NCBI GenBank assembly: GCA_002842935.1
Contig: PHEM01000219.1
Location: 1 to 5,624, forward strand
Direction of reading: 5' to 3'
From: Alphaproteobacteria bacterium HGW-Alphaproteobacteria-13
GTDB taxonomy: Bacteria; Pseudomonadota; Alphaproteobacteria; Sphingomonadales; Sphingomonadaceae
Length of the DNA: 5,624 nucleotides
A program made the translations under genes and the position numbers. Positions 5,417 through 5,624 of the stretch are shown piece after piece (within the stretch, counting starts at the first letter, position 1; each line of letters opens with the position of its first letter). The notes beneath the pieces were generated by a model that searched no databases, was not told where the DNA came from, and saw nothing but the letters and a program-made list of their open reading frames with translations.

Positions 5417-5624
5417 GATCGTTCCTCTATCTTGCCGGGCAGGCGCCCGGAACGGCATCGAGACCCCTTCATGAAGCCTCCAACATTAACCCCTGATAAA
5501 GCGTTTGCGAACTTGCCGCCACCGCGATAGGACAGGGAACGAAGCGTCCGACGATAACAGAACAGGTTGGATGCGATGCCAGCGGGTTGTGAAAGGCACC
5601 GGGATATCCGGGCATTTGGCGACG
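5417..5624. other. Leader of the exported-protein gene and right-edge intergenic sequence
   Basis: These 208 bases hold the AGAGGA ribosome site (5423-5428, minus strand) of the exported-protein gene and an in-frame TAA (5486-5488) that bounds that frame. The patch around 5480-5515 is more A/T-rich and could hold the minus-strand promoter, but no good -35/-10 pair is visible. Two plus-strand ATGs near the edge (5571 and 5576) stay open to the end but lack a convincing ribosome site. GGATATCC (5602-5609) is a short palindrome. No gene can be supported. Confidence 0.5.

Noticed and set aside
5417..5458. Upstream ATG at 5458 for the exported protein
   Set aside because: It adds 14 charged residues before a normal signal peptide, while AGAGGA is correctly spaced for ATG 5416.
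4241..5530. A 429-residue plus-strand open frame opposite the exported-protein gene
   Set aside because: The minus-strand gene has a signal peptide and a good ribosome site. The plus frame has neither and is Arg-rich throughout.
5471..5530. A 19-codon plus-strand micro-ORF
   Set aside because: It has no ribosome site and lies in the leader of the divergent exported-protein gene. It could occur by chance.
5571..5624. Possible gene starts at ATG 5571 or 5576 running off the right edge
   Set aside because: Only 16-18 codons are visible, with no recognisable sequence and only a weak CAGG upstream. This is insufficient to call a gene.

Overview
The window looks like chromosomal DNA from an alphaproteobacterium, probably a sphingomonad (Sphingomonas/Sphingopyxis-like). 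This rests on the very high GC of most of it, the hom-then-glpX gene order and the character of the proteins. The genus is an inference. The genes are intact apart from the one cut by the left edge. No RNA gene, insertion sequence, CRISPR array or prophage was seen, and no gene-free stretch exceeds about 210 bases.

Left part (1-1270): a divergent pair. A secreted alkyl-sulfatase of the SdsA1/YjcS type (metallo-beta-lactamase fold) runs leftwards off the window, and a small flavodoxin-like protein runs rightwards. The 60-base gap between them holds a perfect 8-base inverted repeat. Middle (1271-1946): a cytochrome b561 gene close to E. coli CybB, visibly lower in GC than its neighbours. Upstream of it lies a perfect 14-base FNR/Anr/FixK-type palindrome, TTGATGCACATCAA, which predicts oxygen-dependent control. 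This is the strongest regulatory signal here.

Right part (2016-5416): three leftward genes in operon-like order. They encode an unrecognised exported protein of 294 residues, homoserine dehydrogenase (hom, with a C-terminal ACT domain) and class II fructose-1,6-bisphosphatase (glpX). hom supplies homoserine for threonine and methionine, and glpX drives gluconeogenesis. Their adjacency is positional rather than a shared pathway. The gap before hom holds a long imperfect hairpin whose 5' arm has alternative partners next to the hom ribosome binding site. glpX and the b561 gene converge on a GC-rich stem-loop. The last 208 bases hold the leader of the exported protein gene and no supportable gene.

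No multi-gene novel system was found. The items worth following up are the FNR-type site with its low-GC redox gene, the hom leader hairpin, the inverted repeat between the divergent genes, and the unknown exported protein.
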